In this document: positions 43,084-53,632 of the stretch, piece after piece
Layout of the letters: each line of letters starts with the position of its first letter
Position numbering within the stretch: the first letter of the stretch is position 1
Source of the DNA: Litsea cubeba
Taxonomy: Eukaryota; Streptophyta; Magnoliopsida; Laurales; Lauraceae
Assembly (NCBI GenBank): GCA_012931725.1
Contig: CM022948.1
Location: 70,361,455-70,425,454, forward strand
DNA: 64,000 bases
Direction: 5' to 3'
Translations under genes and position numbers: made by a program
The notes under the pieces: generated by a model
Told to the model about the DNA's origin: nothing
What the model saw: the letters and a program-made list of their open reading frames with translations, nothing else
Databases searched by the model: none

Positions 43084-44437
43084 ATCAAAGTTCTCAAGCC
43101 TAATTGAGTACGATGGCGGCAAGGTAGTTGTCACAGCAAACAATGCGCGTCTGCCAATTACTCATGTTGGAGAGGCTACATGCATACCAAGGTTCAGTGA
43201 GAAGGAAGCTCGACTACAACAAGTCTTTCATGTACCAGGTATGAAAAAGAATCTCATGTCTGTCTCACAACTAACGTCTTCTGGTAACTTTGTTGTATTC
43301 GGTCCCGATGATGTAAGAGTCTACCGAAGTATAAAGATGTCCGAGAATCCGATCATGACAGGACGTAAATTAGATTATGTCTATGTCATGTCGGCTGAGT
43401 CAACCTACATAAAGAAAGCTCGTCGGAGCGAGACGGCTGATTTATGGCATGCTCGACTAGGGCATATGGGATATAATAGGCTGAAGGTAATGATAGATAA
43501 GTCCATGGTGAAGGGACTTCCACAATTAGAAGTCCATAAAGATACAATGTGTGTAAGTTGTCAGTATGGAAAAGCTCATCGACGGCCATACACTGAATCT
43601 AAGTATCAAGCAAAGAGACCGTTGGAGATTATCCATTCAGATGTATTTGGCCCAGTAAAGCCGAAATCCATTAGCGGCTTAAGGTACATGGTCACCTTCA
43701 TTGACGATTACTCAAGGTACATATGGGTGTACCTAATCAAAGAGAAGTCAGAAGTGTTTCAGAAGTTTAAAGAGTTTCGGACCAAAGTAGAAGGTGAACT
43801 TGGTCAAAAGATTTGATGCCTACGCACTGACAATGGAGGAGAGTATACATCAAATGAATTCTCTACATATTTGAAGAAAGCTGGCATCCGACGACAGTTG
43901 ACCTGTCCATACACTCCACAACAAAATGGAGTGGCGGAAATGAAGAACCGACATTTGGTAGAAACAACGAGGAGCATGATGCATGCGAAGAATGTGCTAA
44001 GCGAGTTTTGGGCAGAATGTTTGAAGACAGCATCACATATAACCAACCGATTACCGCAGGCAAAGCTGGGATTTGTCTCACCATATCAAAAGCTATGGAA
44101 GATCAAGCCAACGGTAAGTCACTTTAGAGTCTTTGGTTGCGTGTGCTATGTACTTGTTCCAGAAAAACTTCGAAGCAAATTTAAAAAGAAGACTATTCGG
44201 TGCATATTTGTCGGATATGACACCGAATGTAAAGGGTGGAGGTGTTGTGATCCAACCACCTATCGATGTTATACATCGCGAGATGTGGTGTTTGACGAAG
44301 CATCCTCGTGGTGGTCTCAAGAAGTCGTAGTGTTACCAAGTTCAGGGAACTTGGAAGAGAATCTTCAGCAAAAATTGAGCACTAAAGATGATAAGGAAGA
44401 CAATGAAGAAGAAAGGATCGGAGGCCAAGAATCTTAG
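43070..44437 (+). pseudogene. Copia-B integrase remnant
   Basis: Frame 43070-43816 holds the end of protease and the pre-integrase motif (LWHARLGHMGYNRLKVMI ... CVSCQYGKAHR), and the first part of the core with HSDVFGPV. A stop at 43814 falls just before the second catalytic segment (RTDNGGEYTS). The frame resumes to 44437 with YTPQQNGVAEMKNRH and the C-terminal GYD-containing domain. After 44437 only a short Ser/Pro/Glu-rich linker follows before the polypurine tract. Confidence 0.88.
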
Positions 44438-44698
44438 ATTCCACAAGGAAGGTCCACTAGTCCACCGAGAAGTGGAGTACACGAGCATGTGACACCAGAG
44501 GAAGCTAGGCCAAGTCAACTTGAGGTTGACGAACCACCACAGCAACTGCGAAGATCAACCAGAGCGAGATAGCCTAATCCAAAGTATATAGAGGCTGGTT
44601 TGGTACAAGTAAGTATAATATCCAAGCCAACTTTGAAACAAGAGACACGACGAAATAAAGAAGTGCTGAAAAATAAAAAATTAAGAAAGCTAGTGTTG

Positions 44699-44710
44699 AG
44701 GGGGAGAAAT
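44699..44710 (+). other. Polypurine tract of Copia-B
   Basis: GAGGGGGAGAAAT lies directly upstream of the 3' LTR start TGTTAGCAACAC. Confidence 0.75.
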
Positions 44711-45498
44711 TGTTAGCAACACTGTCTTTTGCCCCTTCATTTTTCTACATGCTTCTAGAAAAATCCATCACAACCAACTCATGGAAAGGATTCAGAAGCT
44801 TCACCCAAACTGCCTCATGTTACAGCCCATTTTCATGTAAGCATCTACATACTTCCAGAAGCTTCATGTTACAACAACACTTTCTACTTTCTTCTCCCAA
44901 CTTCCAGAAGCCTCATGAAACCAACTTGGATGAATGGGTGTAATGAGGCCGCATGGACTATTCCATAACCATAAGTCTATCTCCCCACCAACTTGCCATG
45001 GCTATAAATAGGAAGTCCATCTCATTTGTAGAGCATGTCTTGAGAACAAGGTGTGTACACAGATTACAAGTAGAGAGTGCTAGTGCAAGCAAGGTGTGTG
45101 TGCAGAGAGTGTAAGTGTAGTCAGTGTAATGTGTCTACAATGCAAGTACTGAGTATTGTATGGTGAGTGCAGCATAGTGTAGTTGTTATGAGTGCCCATC
45201 TATTAATAGAATTCACCAACGCTTGGTAGAGTAGTTGGTTGGGGCACTCCGTAACCACCCGGAGGTCTCAGCATCGAATCCCACCAAGTGTTGGAACCCC
45301 AGGCTAGGCTTCCTAGCCCAACGAGCCCGGTGAGTGGAAACAGGGGGAGGCCACCGCCTCGGGGGATTTAGTCAGGTGCTCTAAGAGATCTTGGATACCC
45401 CCGGTTAGCAAAAAAAATCTATTAATAGAATTCAAGTCTATTTAAGTGTGTTGTCTTGAGTCTTGGGTCCACCACAATTGGGGTTGGGCTTCCCTACA
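44711..45498 (+). repeat. Copia-B 3' LTR, with SINE inside
   Basis: Starts TGTTAGCAAC and ends TTCCCTACA; about 569 bp without the SINE and its extra target copy. TATAAATA at 45003-45010 is its probable TATA box. Confidence 0.88.
45215..45417 (+). mobile_element. tRNA-derived SINE with 16-bp target-site duplication
   Basis: TCTATTAATAGAATTC occurs at 45199-45214 and again at 45418-45433, and only once in the 5' LTR. The 203-bp insert has a tRNA-like head with an A-box-like TGGTAGAGTAGTTGG and a B-box-like GCATCGAATCC, and ends in GTTAGC followed by eight A. This is the structure of a Pol III SINE moved by LINE machinery. The middle is GC-rich and unrelated to tRNA. Confidence 0.88.
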
Positions 45499-45528
45499 GT
45501 AGGCTACACATTGCTTCTAGCATTTGAG

Positions 45529-46269
45529 CAGAGCCGGCCCTGAAGGGGGGCCGTAAGTGAGCTCGCCCCGGGCTCATTTTTCAAGGGGGCCCAAAATCGA
45601 GATTGACGAGATTCACTAAAAAATAAAATTAATATTAAAATTATTAGATGAATATGCTCAATCTTAATTTTTCATAATTAGGCCCACTGAAAAAATTTGA
45701 TGCTTAGTTTACTATTACCAATTCCTTGTCCAACACAATTTTATTTTTTCATAATTAGACCCATTGGAAATTGTGTAATGTTATATGCAAAATTAACAGA
45801 TTTTGATTTATCATAATTGGGCCCACTTAAAATTTTGATGGCCAGTTAGTATTTAGCTTTGTTACAAAAGTTCCTGGCCCACCATGAATACAACAATATT
45901 ACTCTTGATTTGGAACTAAAACAAAAAGTTTATTAAACCTTATAGCCGTAGATTTATTTTTTTGAGCTTTTGTGGGCCCCATAATCAACATCTGAACCTT
46001 TTGCAAATTACAAGTATTTGTCTTGTAAAAGAACTATTGAATTGTTACAACTTACAAGTATTTGTCTTGTTTATACATTATAGCCTTTTAGTTTCAATGT
46101 TTATATACTGAAGTTTGAATTTATATGCTTTGAATATTAAATTTTTAGTTAACTTTGACATGTTAGATATTGGTTGAAAAATGAATGAGGCCATCACTAA
46201 GTTTATATATATATAGATGCCTAATTTTTACTCTTGCCCTTGGCCCTGAAAAATTCAGAACCGGCCCTG
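45529..46269. mobile_element. Non-autonomous hAT-type transposon, 8-bp TSD CATTTGAG
   Basis: Ends read CAGAGCCGGCCCTGA on the left and, on the opposite strand, CAGGGCCGGTTCTGA on the right. This is the well-known hAT terminal pattern. CATTTGAG flanks it at 45521-45528 and 46270-46277. The 741-bp interior is AT-rich, with repeats of TAATTGGGCCCACT type and no transposase. Confidence 0.9.
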
Positions 46270-46277
46270 CATTTGAG

Positions 46278-46688
46278 CTCCACATATAATGTATGCCTAT
46301 CTCCCAGAGTCCCTCGACCCTCGTATTTCTCTTTGCAGAGAACTAAATTTGATCATTAGGTGGGCCACAGGCTATATTTGCAGATTGGTTAGAGGAGGGA
46401 GGGTTGTGTTGTTGTTGGAGTTGGTAGAAAAAAAGGGGCCGGCCTGTCGTGCATTGTGAATCAGGAAAGGGACTTGGTCTCGGTGGTTCTGGAAACATAG
46501 AGAGCCATTCGGTCTTTCTGGTTAAGAGGGCTGGGTCTCTGTGATCGTCAGGTGGGCCAGATAATTTGAGTGCCCCATCGCCACCATCTGATCGTTGTGC
46601 GCCCAGTTGGTCGCTGTCGAAGAGGAAGGACATAGAAGAGGCGGCTCGGTTATTTGATAATCTCTCCAACCCATCAATATTGCCTCTC
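46278..46688. other. No gene assigned
   Basis: A minus-strand 108-codon frame (46669-46343) is Pro/Ser-rich and resembles nothing I know. No splice or other support. Confidence 0.4.
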
Positions 46689-47993
46689 TTTTTTTTTTAG
46701 CATCGGGCCATTGGGATATTGTTCCATGCTCCTACGAGATAAAGACTGCGAAAAACATATTTGGTATGTGTAAATTAATGTTTCGAATTTTGATCTCATG
46801 GAAATGAATATCAAAATCTTAATCCGCGCTCACGTAAGAAAGTTGGAACTAAAAAACTTTTTTTTTTAAGAAATAACATTCTGGCACAATATCAAAGCAG
46901 GTAGCCCCACTTTATAATTCTAAAGGTGGGTCACACGGTCCCAATAAAAAAGGTGGGCCCATATTATAATTGATATAATTGTGGGACCACATTATAAATC
47001 CTATGAATGTGGACCCTATTTTCTGATTTATTAAGTTGGGCACAACATTGTAAATTCCACAATCACAAAAACAGTGGTCCCACTTTATAATGCCTAAATT
47101 TGAGTCATATGGTCACAATCACAAAAGGTGAAACCATATTGTAAATCCTTTGAATGTGGGTCTATATTGTGAATCTTATGAATGTGGCCTTATGTTTGGA
47201 TTTTTAGAGGTGGGTACCACATTGTAATTGTTTAAAGGTGGGTCTCGTTTTCACAATTAACAAAAAAGATAGCCCCACATTATAATTCCTATATAGGTGG
47301 ACCCACATTGTAAATCCTATGAATGTGTTGCCCCATGTTCTAATTTCTTATGGTGTGCACCACATAGTAATTTTTAAAGGTGGGTCATTTATCCACAATC
47401 ACAAAAAATGTGGCTTCACTTTGTAATTCATAAATATAGGTCACATGATCATGAGCATAAAAGGTGAGTCCACATTGTAAATCCCAAGAATGTGGGCCCC
47501 ATATTCTAATTTCTAAAAGGTAATACCATGTTGTTATTTCTAAAGGTGGGTCACATATTTACATTCACAACAAGGTGGCTCTACATTATAATTCCTATAA
47601 AGGTGGGCTCACATTATAAATCCTATAAATATTGGTTTCATTTTAATAAATTTGTAAGGTTGGTACCACATTATAATTTCTACACGTGGGTCCCATGTAT
47701 AATAATAACAGAGTACCGGAAATAATAAAAGGTGGATCACACATTGCAAATCCTATCTAAGGCATTTGGAGCAAAACATTTATAATGTTACCGAACAAGT
47801 TTTCATACAACACTGGAGCAAAATATTTATAATATTACCGAACAAGTTTTCGTACATCATATTCTCAGCAAAGTAATTTAATATAATATTGCAAAAAAAG
47901 TTCTCGAAAATATAATCTCGGTACAACCAGATCTTAGCACAACCTTATATGAGCATAAAATTGAGAACAACATGAAGGATGCCAAATAGGCCC
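46689..47993. mobile_element. GTGGGnCC-rich inverted-repeat element, copy 1
   Basis: Its left portion matches 62664 onward (TACGAGATAAAG, ACATATTTGGTATGTGTAAAT, AAGAAAGTTGGAAC). Its right end reads, on minus, GGGCCTATTTGGCATCCTTC, resembling the left end of copy 2 (GGGTGCGTTTGGCATCGTGC), so it has terminal inverted repeats. Between lie many degenerate copies of a unit of about 40 bases such as AGGTGGGnCCCACATTATAA and TTCCTATAAA. No protein coding. Copy 1's left terminus is eroded by a T run. Confidence 0.65.
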
Positions 47994-48239
47994 AAAAGTG
48001 ACATTTTTGGTATAGGGCCCCATCTCACGTTTATTTTAATTTTTTTAGGCGAAATTAGCGAAAGGTCCCTAGAGTTGAATGTTTCCAGCCTCCAGTCCAA
48101 ATAAAAACTTTTTAAGGCCTATGGTCCACTCAGCTAGACTTTTTATAGCCTTACGTCCCTGCGTGCACACGTTTTCATTTTTTAGGACTAAATTGCCCCT
48201 GTAATTGACGCAACATGTAATGCGGTAGTCATCATCTGT
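47994..48239. other. No gene seen
   Basis: Non-coding sequence between the inverted-repeat element and a LINE relic. Confidence 0.5.
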
Positions 48240-48850
48240 CTGGTGGGTAATCCTCAATTTCTACTGCTACAGCAAAAGATCTCCCAACACCATCTCTCTC
48301 TCTGACAAGAAGCAACGACCGCATCCGCCCAACAGTACATAGCAGATGGTTCCGTAGGCGGCCCATCCTCGGTACCCACTCTTCATCCCGAGCTGCAACT
48401 TCCTTCCCCATTCCTACTACCCACCTCTTATTGTTTGGTGTGATTGGCCGATGTTTAAGGATTGCTTTCCAATAAGAGGAATCAAGGACTTTGGAGTGCA
48501 CCGAGCAAAAGCTTTGTTCCGAAGGTATTTTTATGATAGCACCCTTGACCACCAAGTGTTCTCCTGCAATAGTGGCCCATACCTGCTTAATTTTGGATGG
48601 CTAGATCTCTAAACTCAGTCCTCCATCAATGATCGGTTGGATGACCCGTTTCGAAGCTACAGGAGTCCATCCTCCAGATTAAGCAGATCCTCTCCACAGG
48701 AAGGAGGCTTGGGCTCCACAGATATGATGGATGCTGGAAGATGGGATGGCTTGAAGACCTGTCCAATATTGAGGAATAGCCGTTAATACTGATTGTACTA
48801 ACATCCTGCGCCCAGCTAGTGATAGAGATTTCCCTTGCCAGTGCAGATTT
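48240..48850 (-). pseudogene. LINE (L1-type) ORF2 fragment, post-reverse-transcriptase region
   Basis: On minus from about 48840 the sequence encodes LSLAGRRMLVQSVLTAIPQ, YWTG, SFLWRG and later LVVKGAIIKIPSEQSF. This is the end of the plant L1 reverse transcriptase (LxxAGRxxLIQSVLxxIPxY...FLWxG) and the region after it. Stops occur within. No ends visible. Confidence 0.7.
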
Positions 48851-49029
48851 CCCTTGCCTGTTACATGTTTGTGAAAAGTCCTCTAAGAAGAGTCACTCTC
48901 TGTTTGCTTGGAGTTTAATGTCTCGGCCACGAGAACATGATTACATAGGCTTTTTGGAGGTTTCTTCCATGGAAGATGTCATCCGCTTCAGCAACTCAGG
49001 TTTCTGCTGCAAATGACCATGGGGGTTGG
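48851..49029. other. No gene seen
   Basis: Short non-coding stretch. Confidence 0.4.
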
Positions 49030-49290
49030 TCCCCAAAAACTCAGATAGATTTGTTTAGAACTCAGATAAATTTGTACTAGAACTCAGATAAATAGCAAAA
49101 AACTCAGATGGATTTGGCCAAAACTCAGATAAATTTGTCGAAAACTCAGATAAATTTCACAAAAACTCATATAAATTTGACGAAAATTCAGATAAATTTC
49201 ACAAAAAACTCAGATAAATTTGTTAGAAACTCAGATAAACTTTACAAAAACGCAAATAAAATTATCAAAGCCTCAGATAAATTTGCAAAA
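49030..49290. repeat. Minisatellite AACTCAGATAAATTTGnnnA
   Basis: About twelve degenerate units of 20-24 bases built on ACTCAGATAAATTT. One plus frame through it reads as repeats of TQINLxK/SDKFxK type and continues to a 193-codon frame, which I take to be chance opening. Confidence 0.85.
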
Positions 49291-50223
49291 CTCAATGAAG
49301 AAGAAGAAGAATTAATTTGCAAACACCCCCAGTTTTCATCAACCCCACAAAACCAGAAGAAGAAAAACAAGAAAAGGAAGACAAAGAAGTTGCAGAGAGA
49401 GAGATGGGTGGTAATGGAAAAACCAGGTGGAGGATCTCTTTTCATCTTCTTCCTACTAATACCAGGCCCTCAGATAAATTTGATACTAGGACTAGGCTAT
49501 GGGTTGGGCTTCCGTGGCCGGTCAGGTCAGAACCAACCCACACCAAACCCAACCTCCTCCTTCTTTTTCGTCCTGTTCTGTTCTGGCCTGCCACACAGAA
49601 CAGGACCAATTTATTCTGATTTTTACAACCAGAAATCGATGACCAGGAGATGGTTTAGTGTGATTAGTGTTGCAAGTTATTTACAATGAGTATCAAAGGC
49701 CTCATAGTTGGTGTGAGTGCACCTTGTATACACTCAACACTTATGTGATGCGTGAATGCGCAACGTGGACATATAACCTTACTGGCTACTGGCTTTTGCT
49801 GCAAGTGGCAGGAGGTTACCATGAAATCTGGGCAAAGAAAGTGTCAAACTTTACACGTGTCGCATATCAAGATGGGACGTGTCGGATAATAACGTCATGT
49901 GTGCATCAGCACGAGAGCGCTGGACGGTTTTGGTTTATTAAAGAAAGTGTAAATTGGTCTTTTCAGGTATGAAAAAGTGTGAGAGGGACATTTAGCTCTA
50001 TGACTTTTTTTTGTAGACTAATTGCAACAAAGTAATGTTATGAGGGACCTCCGGCCAAAGCCCCTTTTTTTAATGTAAAATCCTTTTTTTTTAAGGTTTT
50101 GCTTGAGAAAATCAGATGGTCATCTCCGTCTGAAATTGAAAACAGCTGAAATGTTCGTTATAGTGAAAACCAGGGAAGGAGGAAGAGAGGGAAAGGAAGG
50201 AGGGAGAGAGGGAGGGGAAGGTA
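49291..50223. other. No certain gene
   Basis: Contains GAAG-rich and Lys-rich frames, a Gly/Pro-rich stretch near 49490-49600, and a GGGAGAGAGGGAGG tract at 50170-50220. None is recognisable. The last three bases, GTA, are the left target copy of CACTA-3. Confidence 0.4.
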
Positions 50224-50239
50224 CACTACTAGAAAACAG

Positions 50240-50400
50240 ACTTTTAGCGGCCGCCATTAGCCGTCGCTAAAAGTCACTTGGCGGTCGCTAATACTCTTTA
50301 GCGACCGCCTAGCGACCGCTAAGTATCGGCCGCGGAAACTTCGTCGCTAAAACTATTAGCGACCGCGCGGCCACCTGTAGCGGCCGCCATTAGCCAGAGC
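50240..50400. repeat. CACTA-3 left subterminal motif array
   Basis: TTTAGCGGCCGCCATTAGC, GGCGGTCGCTAA and TTTAGCGACCGC repeats in both orientations, very GC-rich against an AT-rich interior. Confidence 0.85.
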
Positions 50401-50717
50401 CATATACATGACATACATACATATGATCATTTGCATAATCGTTGAAATCCAAAGCCTTACCCAAATGAGTGCAGCCACTTGTACTTTGTATAGAACACAA
50501 ACTGTTAGTAGCATTATATTCATGTTAATATATTAAACTGTTGATGTAGAATTGCTGTTAGTTGCATATACTTGCATGAACTACTATTTATCTATTGTAA
50601 TATTAAAATCTCAGAATAAAAGGGCAGGTTAAACTATAAGAATCAGTGATGCATGGTATTGTATATATGAATGAAAAACTAACTAAAAGCATATGTAGGG
50701 AAAAGGTAAGAAAAAAC
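50401..50717. other. CACTA-3 interior, no gene assigned
   Basis: AT-rich, no recognised exon. Confidence 0.4.
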
Positions 50718-50846
50718 CTTTGTTCCAAGAATAATTGGCTTATCACCCAAATTGGACTGCTGCACTCCATTTGCATCAGCCACAACCTTAAAATTATCTT
50801 TCGATGCTCTTCCTCTGTTCTTCCCTCCGTTAGATTTCCCAGCCAT
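50718..50846 (-). pseudogene. Captured initiating exon (MAGKSNGGKNRGR)
   Basis: On minus the ATG at 50846 opens 43 codons: MAGKSNGGKNRGRASKDNFK, then VVADANGVQQSNLGDK and PIILGTK, ending AAG|GTTTTTTC in phase 0. A CAG lies 8 bases upstream of the ATG and could act as acceptor. The Lys/Asn/Gly-rich start loosely resembles N-termini of plant clustered-mitochondria (CLU/FRIENDLY) homologues, but I am not sure. Confidence 0.45.
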
Positions 50847-51219
50847 TTTCACCCCTGACAACATTTAAAAAATTTTCTAAAGTAAAATATTTCTCGAAAT
50901 TTCGGCATAGTCTCCCCTGTACATGTGACATTTAATTTTTTTTTTACTTACAACCTGTTGAGTACTTGTACATGACAAAAAAAAAACACTTCATATAAAC
51001 AACCCAATGCCCCAACACACTACACCCTCTGTTCCCTACGTACATACTCATCTTGTGCTTCTAGATAAAAATACTCAAACTAAATTTTGAAAAATGAAGC
51101 ATATTAAATGTCTTCACATATATTTATCACTCTTGCAAGTGCAAATACAAGTATTAGTCAAGCTGAGATTCAAAATCAATACTCATGTCAATTAACTATC
51201 AGAAGTGAAAATAACTTAC
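50847..51219. other. CACTA-3 interior, no gene assigned
   Basis: Intron-like sequence between two captured exons. Confidence 0.4.
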
Positions 51220-51272
51220 AGCAGTCATAGGTATCTCATAAATGTCAAACCATGAAGGCATCATAGCACCAT
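51220..51272 (-). pseudogene. Captured exon of acyl-protein thioesterase (carboxylesterase)
   Basis: On minus, after TTCCTGTAG, the 53-base exon encodes (D)GAMMPSWFDIYEIPMTA and ends at GCT|GTAAG. MPSWFDIxEIPxTA is a conserved segment of plant acyl-protein thioesterase-like alpha/beta hydrolases. It lies before the catalytic GFSQGG region, which is absent here. The protein removes acyl groups from membrane proteins; this fragment alone cannot. Confidence 0.7.
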
Positions 51273-53508
51273 CTACAGGAAAAAAAGAACTATCATACCT
51301 CATGGCATATAGGAAGAAATAATGAATAAAATATACAAAGCAACAAGACAGAATACTTTGCACATTAATCAAGGTAAATGTTAAAGAACATTCATATTGT
51401 TCCCAGTAATAAAACTGATGTAGGTGATCATCATCTTTGAAGCCTTACGCTATCTATTTCACATCAGCAATACAACAAATGACAGTAAACAAGATATGAG
51501 TACAGCACATTGTCTTGTTGTTTGGTACAAACACATCTTGCAAAAAAGAGGGAAAAAAAACTGATTTTCCTCGACAAAGTATTTGGATTTCCCAAGAGTG
51601 TGGTACTAATGCACTAATCCTCTATGTGGAAACAGATCATGGAACCCTCTCATTGCACAATCAAGTCCTAAATGTACGGATGGACCTGAAGTAGCATCGG
51701 ATTAGAGTGAGTAAAAGGACGCCTGCATGTTCTAAACAGTAAGTGATCTTACAATGACTAATACCACTTTGAGAAGAAAAAAACACCAAATGTTTAAGTA
51801 TGATTCTACCAAGGCACCAAAAACGACACATTGACTGACAGTCTACCCCCTGGTAGAGCTCCCAAGCTGGCCATCTGCCACACCTGTAAAACAAGCAAAG
51901 GGATGGAGACTGTAGCCATGCCTTTACATATTCAGGCAGTTGGATAACATGAATATATAGAGTTCAAAAAATAAAAAAGGTAACAAAGAAAGAAGTAAAA
52001 CGAGGCAATTCACAAGTGGCTTTAATTAGATGAGAAAAACAACAAGCAACTCACAATGCCATGGACACAAACAAAGAATAGGCAACTCATAACATAGCCA
52101 TGTATACCTATCCACCCTGTATAGAACCATCTTCAAACATGTCACTCTTGAATCTGACTTTTGCAAACATGAGGCCTGCACAAACAACCTTTGCAAACAT
52201 TAAATAAACAGATCATTTATACAGATGCTGACAAGATAGTTTTATTGGGTAATGGCAACACCATAAGCATTCCATTGCTCATGTCCCAACGATCCAAAAC
52301 AAATGCCTGTATGTAGCAAAACCTCAAGCCACCCAGGGGCAAATGATTTAAAAAGAGGAAAATTTTAGCAGATGGTGTGGCTACAATTGGCTGTGAACAG
52401 ACTTTAGGAAAAAAAATATAGTAGTAGCTCATATGTCATGGGAAGACTACAATTCTAAAGACGCAGTAGTCATTAGCAGGTATACGGAGATATTTATACT
52501 TCTTTCCACATAAGGAAATATGAAATTCAGACTCAAAGAAGCCAAGGCCTTGAAATAATTAACACATAATTAACTCTCCTAGTATTCTGTGAGAAAAGAG
52601 CAGTACATTAGATTACTTCTAAATTCAAGAGAATACATGGTAGTCCAATATATAATTCTGCCCGTAAGACCAAAAACAAAGAGGCTAAACAAAACTAAAT
52701 AGAAGCATGGCCATCTAAAAACCATACACATAACTTCAAGAGTAGCAAAAATTTGGAAAATCATAAGACTGTCGGAAACTTTAGACCTAATTGCTATTCA
52801 CAATATGTGAGATGACAATTTCACTCTCCCTTTATAGAATTAACCCCTAAGATGGGAAACCTACCTACATATGTGGTAAAGTGAGATAATCCTCTTCCCC
52901 AATTTAGAGAAGCAAAACCACCATTAAAGCATCAGTGAACGACAGAGAGTATTCTAATGATTAAAACTTAGAACATCAATGGACAGAAATATACACAACT
53001 GTCCCAATCAATTGAAGAACATATCTGAATGAAATAATAACAGTAAATAATAAAAACAACATTTATATAAAAGGAGCAAATATGTTAGCATTGCAATTAG
53101 AGTGTCAAAAGTTATTATGAAGTTCATGTGACTCAAACCTGTAATCTCATGGTTGAGGCAATGAGACTTCCAACTGTGCTAGAATGTTAGGACTCTTGTC
53201 AAAGTGAAATTTTCACCTGTGGAAATCAGTAGAGAAGTCATGAGACACGATCAACAAGCCACAAGTTGTTCACTGCCTAACAAAAGGCCTGGTGCACTTT
53301 GACCATCTTTTTCAGCCTTCTAACATATTCTAAGGTTATTTATATTTGTATACAACAACTTAACAAAGGACCGTTAAAATTGAGATGTCCCATTAGATAT
53401 GGAGCAGTTAGCACTCTGCTTCACAAAAAACCATTTGGTTACAGAGTAATAGTTCTAGTAGCAAGGCGGGTCTGATCGAACTAGTACTAAAGAGGTGCGA
53501 AATAGTAC
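51273..53508. other. CACTA-3 interior, no certain gene
   Basis: AT-rich. A minus-strand piece near 52320-52250 (AFVLDRWDMSNGMLMVLPLP) is coding-like but unplaced. Confidence 0.35.
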
Positions 53509-53632
53509 TAAACTTGCCCTCCATACAAGTGTGTGTACATGTGTCGTAATAAGGAGAATTGCTCAACATATAAACTTGCCCTCCATACAAGTGTGTGTAC
53601 ATGTGTCATAATAAGGAGAATTGCTCAACATG
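53509..53632. repeat. Recent 62-bp tandem duplication
   Basis: Two copies of a 62-base unit beginning TAAACTTGCCCTCCATACAA differ at only a few positions, such as TCGTAATAA against TCATAATAA. Confidence 0.9.

Larger units (their letters stand above)
41507..45498 (+). mobile_element. Copia-B: deleted Ty1/Copia retrotransposon
   Basis: Partial 5' LTR (41507-41812), initiator-Met primer site, frameshifted gag-protease-integrase, polypurine tract, and a complete 3' LTR (44711-45498) that carries a SINE. Reverse transcriptase and RNase H are absent: coding runs from the integrase C-terminal part straight to the polypurine tract. I see no matching target duplication (TCAGT left, GTAGG right), consistent with loss at the 5' end. 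Confidence 0.88.

Noticed and set aside
45215..45417. A functional tRNA gene
   Set aside because: The tRNA-like head lacks a clean cloverleaf, and target duplication plus A tail show it is a SINE.
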